This document shows positions 5,525 to 5,625 of a DNA stretch of 5,625 bases, piece by piece. Both the position numbers and the translations under genes were made by a program. The notes under the pieces were generated by a model that saw only the letters and a list, made by a program, of their open reading frames with translations, was not told where the DNA came from and searched no databases. The first letter of the stretch is position 1, and the number at the start of each line of letters is the position of its first letter. Source of the stretch: Treponema sp. (GTDB lineage Bacteria > Spirochaetota > Spirochaetia > Treponematales > Breznakiellaceae); the NCBI GenBank assembly GCA_031284105.1, contig JAITAN010000048.1, forward strand, positions 1-5,625. Direction: 5' to 3'.

Positions 5525-5625
5525 AACAAGGCGGGGCTTCCTCTATTATGCGAAGCGACGGTTCTCTCATGGTTTCTTTCGTGATCTTAAAAATAAATGC
5601 ACCCATCCATTTATTAACAAACAAC
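5525..5625. other. Region after mtaB with weak inverted repeats and no clear terminator
   Basis: GCTTC at 5536-5540 pairs with GAAGC at 5552-5556 across an 11-base loop but has no T-run after it. AATAAATG at 5592-5599 pairs perfectly with CATTTATT at 5608-5615 across an 8-base loop; this is an AT-only-strength stem and also lacks a T-run. Neither is a convincing Rho-independent terminator. The final 40 bases are AT-rich and could belong to a promoter for a gene beyond the window, but no gene begins here. Confidence 0.4.

Noticed and set aside
5535..5556. Rho-independent terminator after mtaB
   Set aside because: Only a 5-bp stem with an 11-base loop and no following T-run.

Overview
The window looks like chromosomal DNA of a spirochaete, possibly one of the roughly 50% GC, gut-associated Treponema relatives. 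That guess rests on overall protein character and base composition as I remember them, not on a database match, so treat it as a weak assignment. All recognisable genes are on the + strand.

Layout. Bases 1-160 are the right-hand end of an IS256-family (mutator-type) insertion sequence: the last 41 codons of its transposase, then the terminal inverted repeat. Bases 161-391 are an uninterrupted tandem array of eleven 21-bp units, which begins where the IS end appears to stop. Bases 392-676 hold no convincing gene. They contain a second, diverged repeat family with GACCT/AGGTC dyads, a small hairpin, and a candidate promoter just before the first chromosomal gene.

From 677 to 5524 there is a tight four-gene block: ptsI (enzyme I of the phosphotransferase system), der (double-domain ribosome-assembly GTPase), a small MerR-type DNA-binding protein, and mtaB (tRNA methylthiotransferase for ct6A/t6A37). 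The junctions are +1 nt (or an 8-bp overlap, depending on the der start), 19 bp and 10 bp, so co-transcription is likely. No strong intrinsic terminator is visible after mtaB, and the last 101 bases hold only weak inverted repeats.

How the genes work together. der and mtaB both serve translation (50S maturation and anticodon-loop modification). ptsI links phosphoenolpyruvate level to phosphorylation of HPr, but no ptsH is present here, which is unusual. The MerR-type protein is a candidate local regulator, though nothing in the sequence names its target.

I see no wholly new system. The points most worth a second look are the IS/minisatellite junction, the phased dyads within the 21-bp array, the second repeat family with an inverted match at the ptsI start, and non-canonical residues in two conserved motifs (the EI phospho-histidine motif and the Der GD1 G4 motif).
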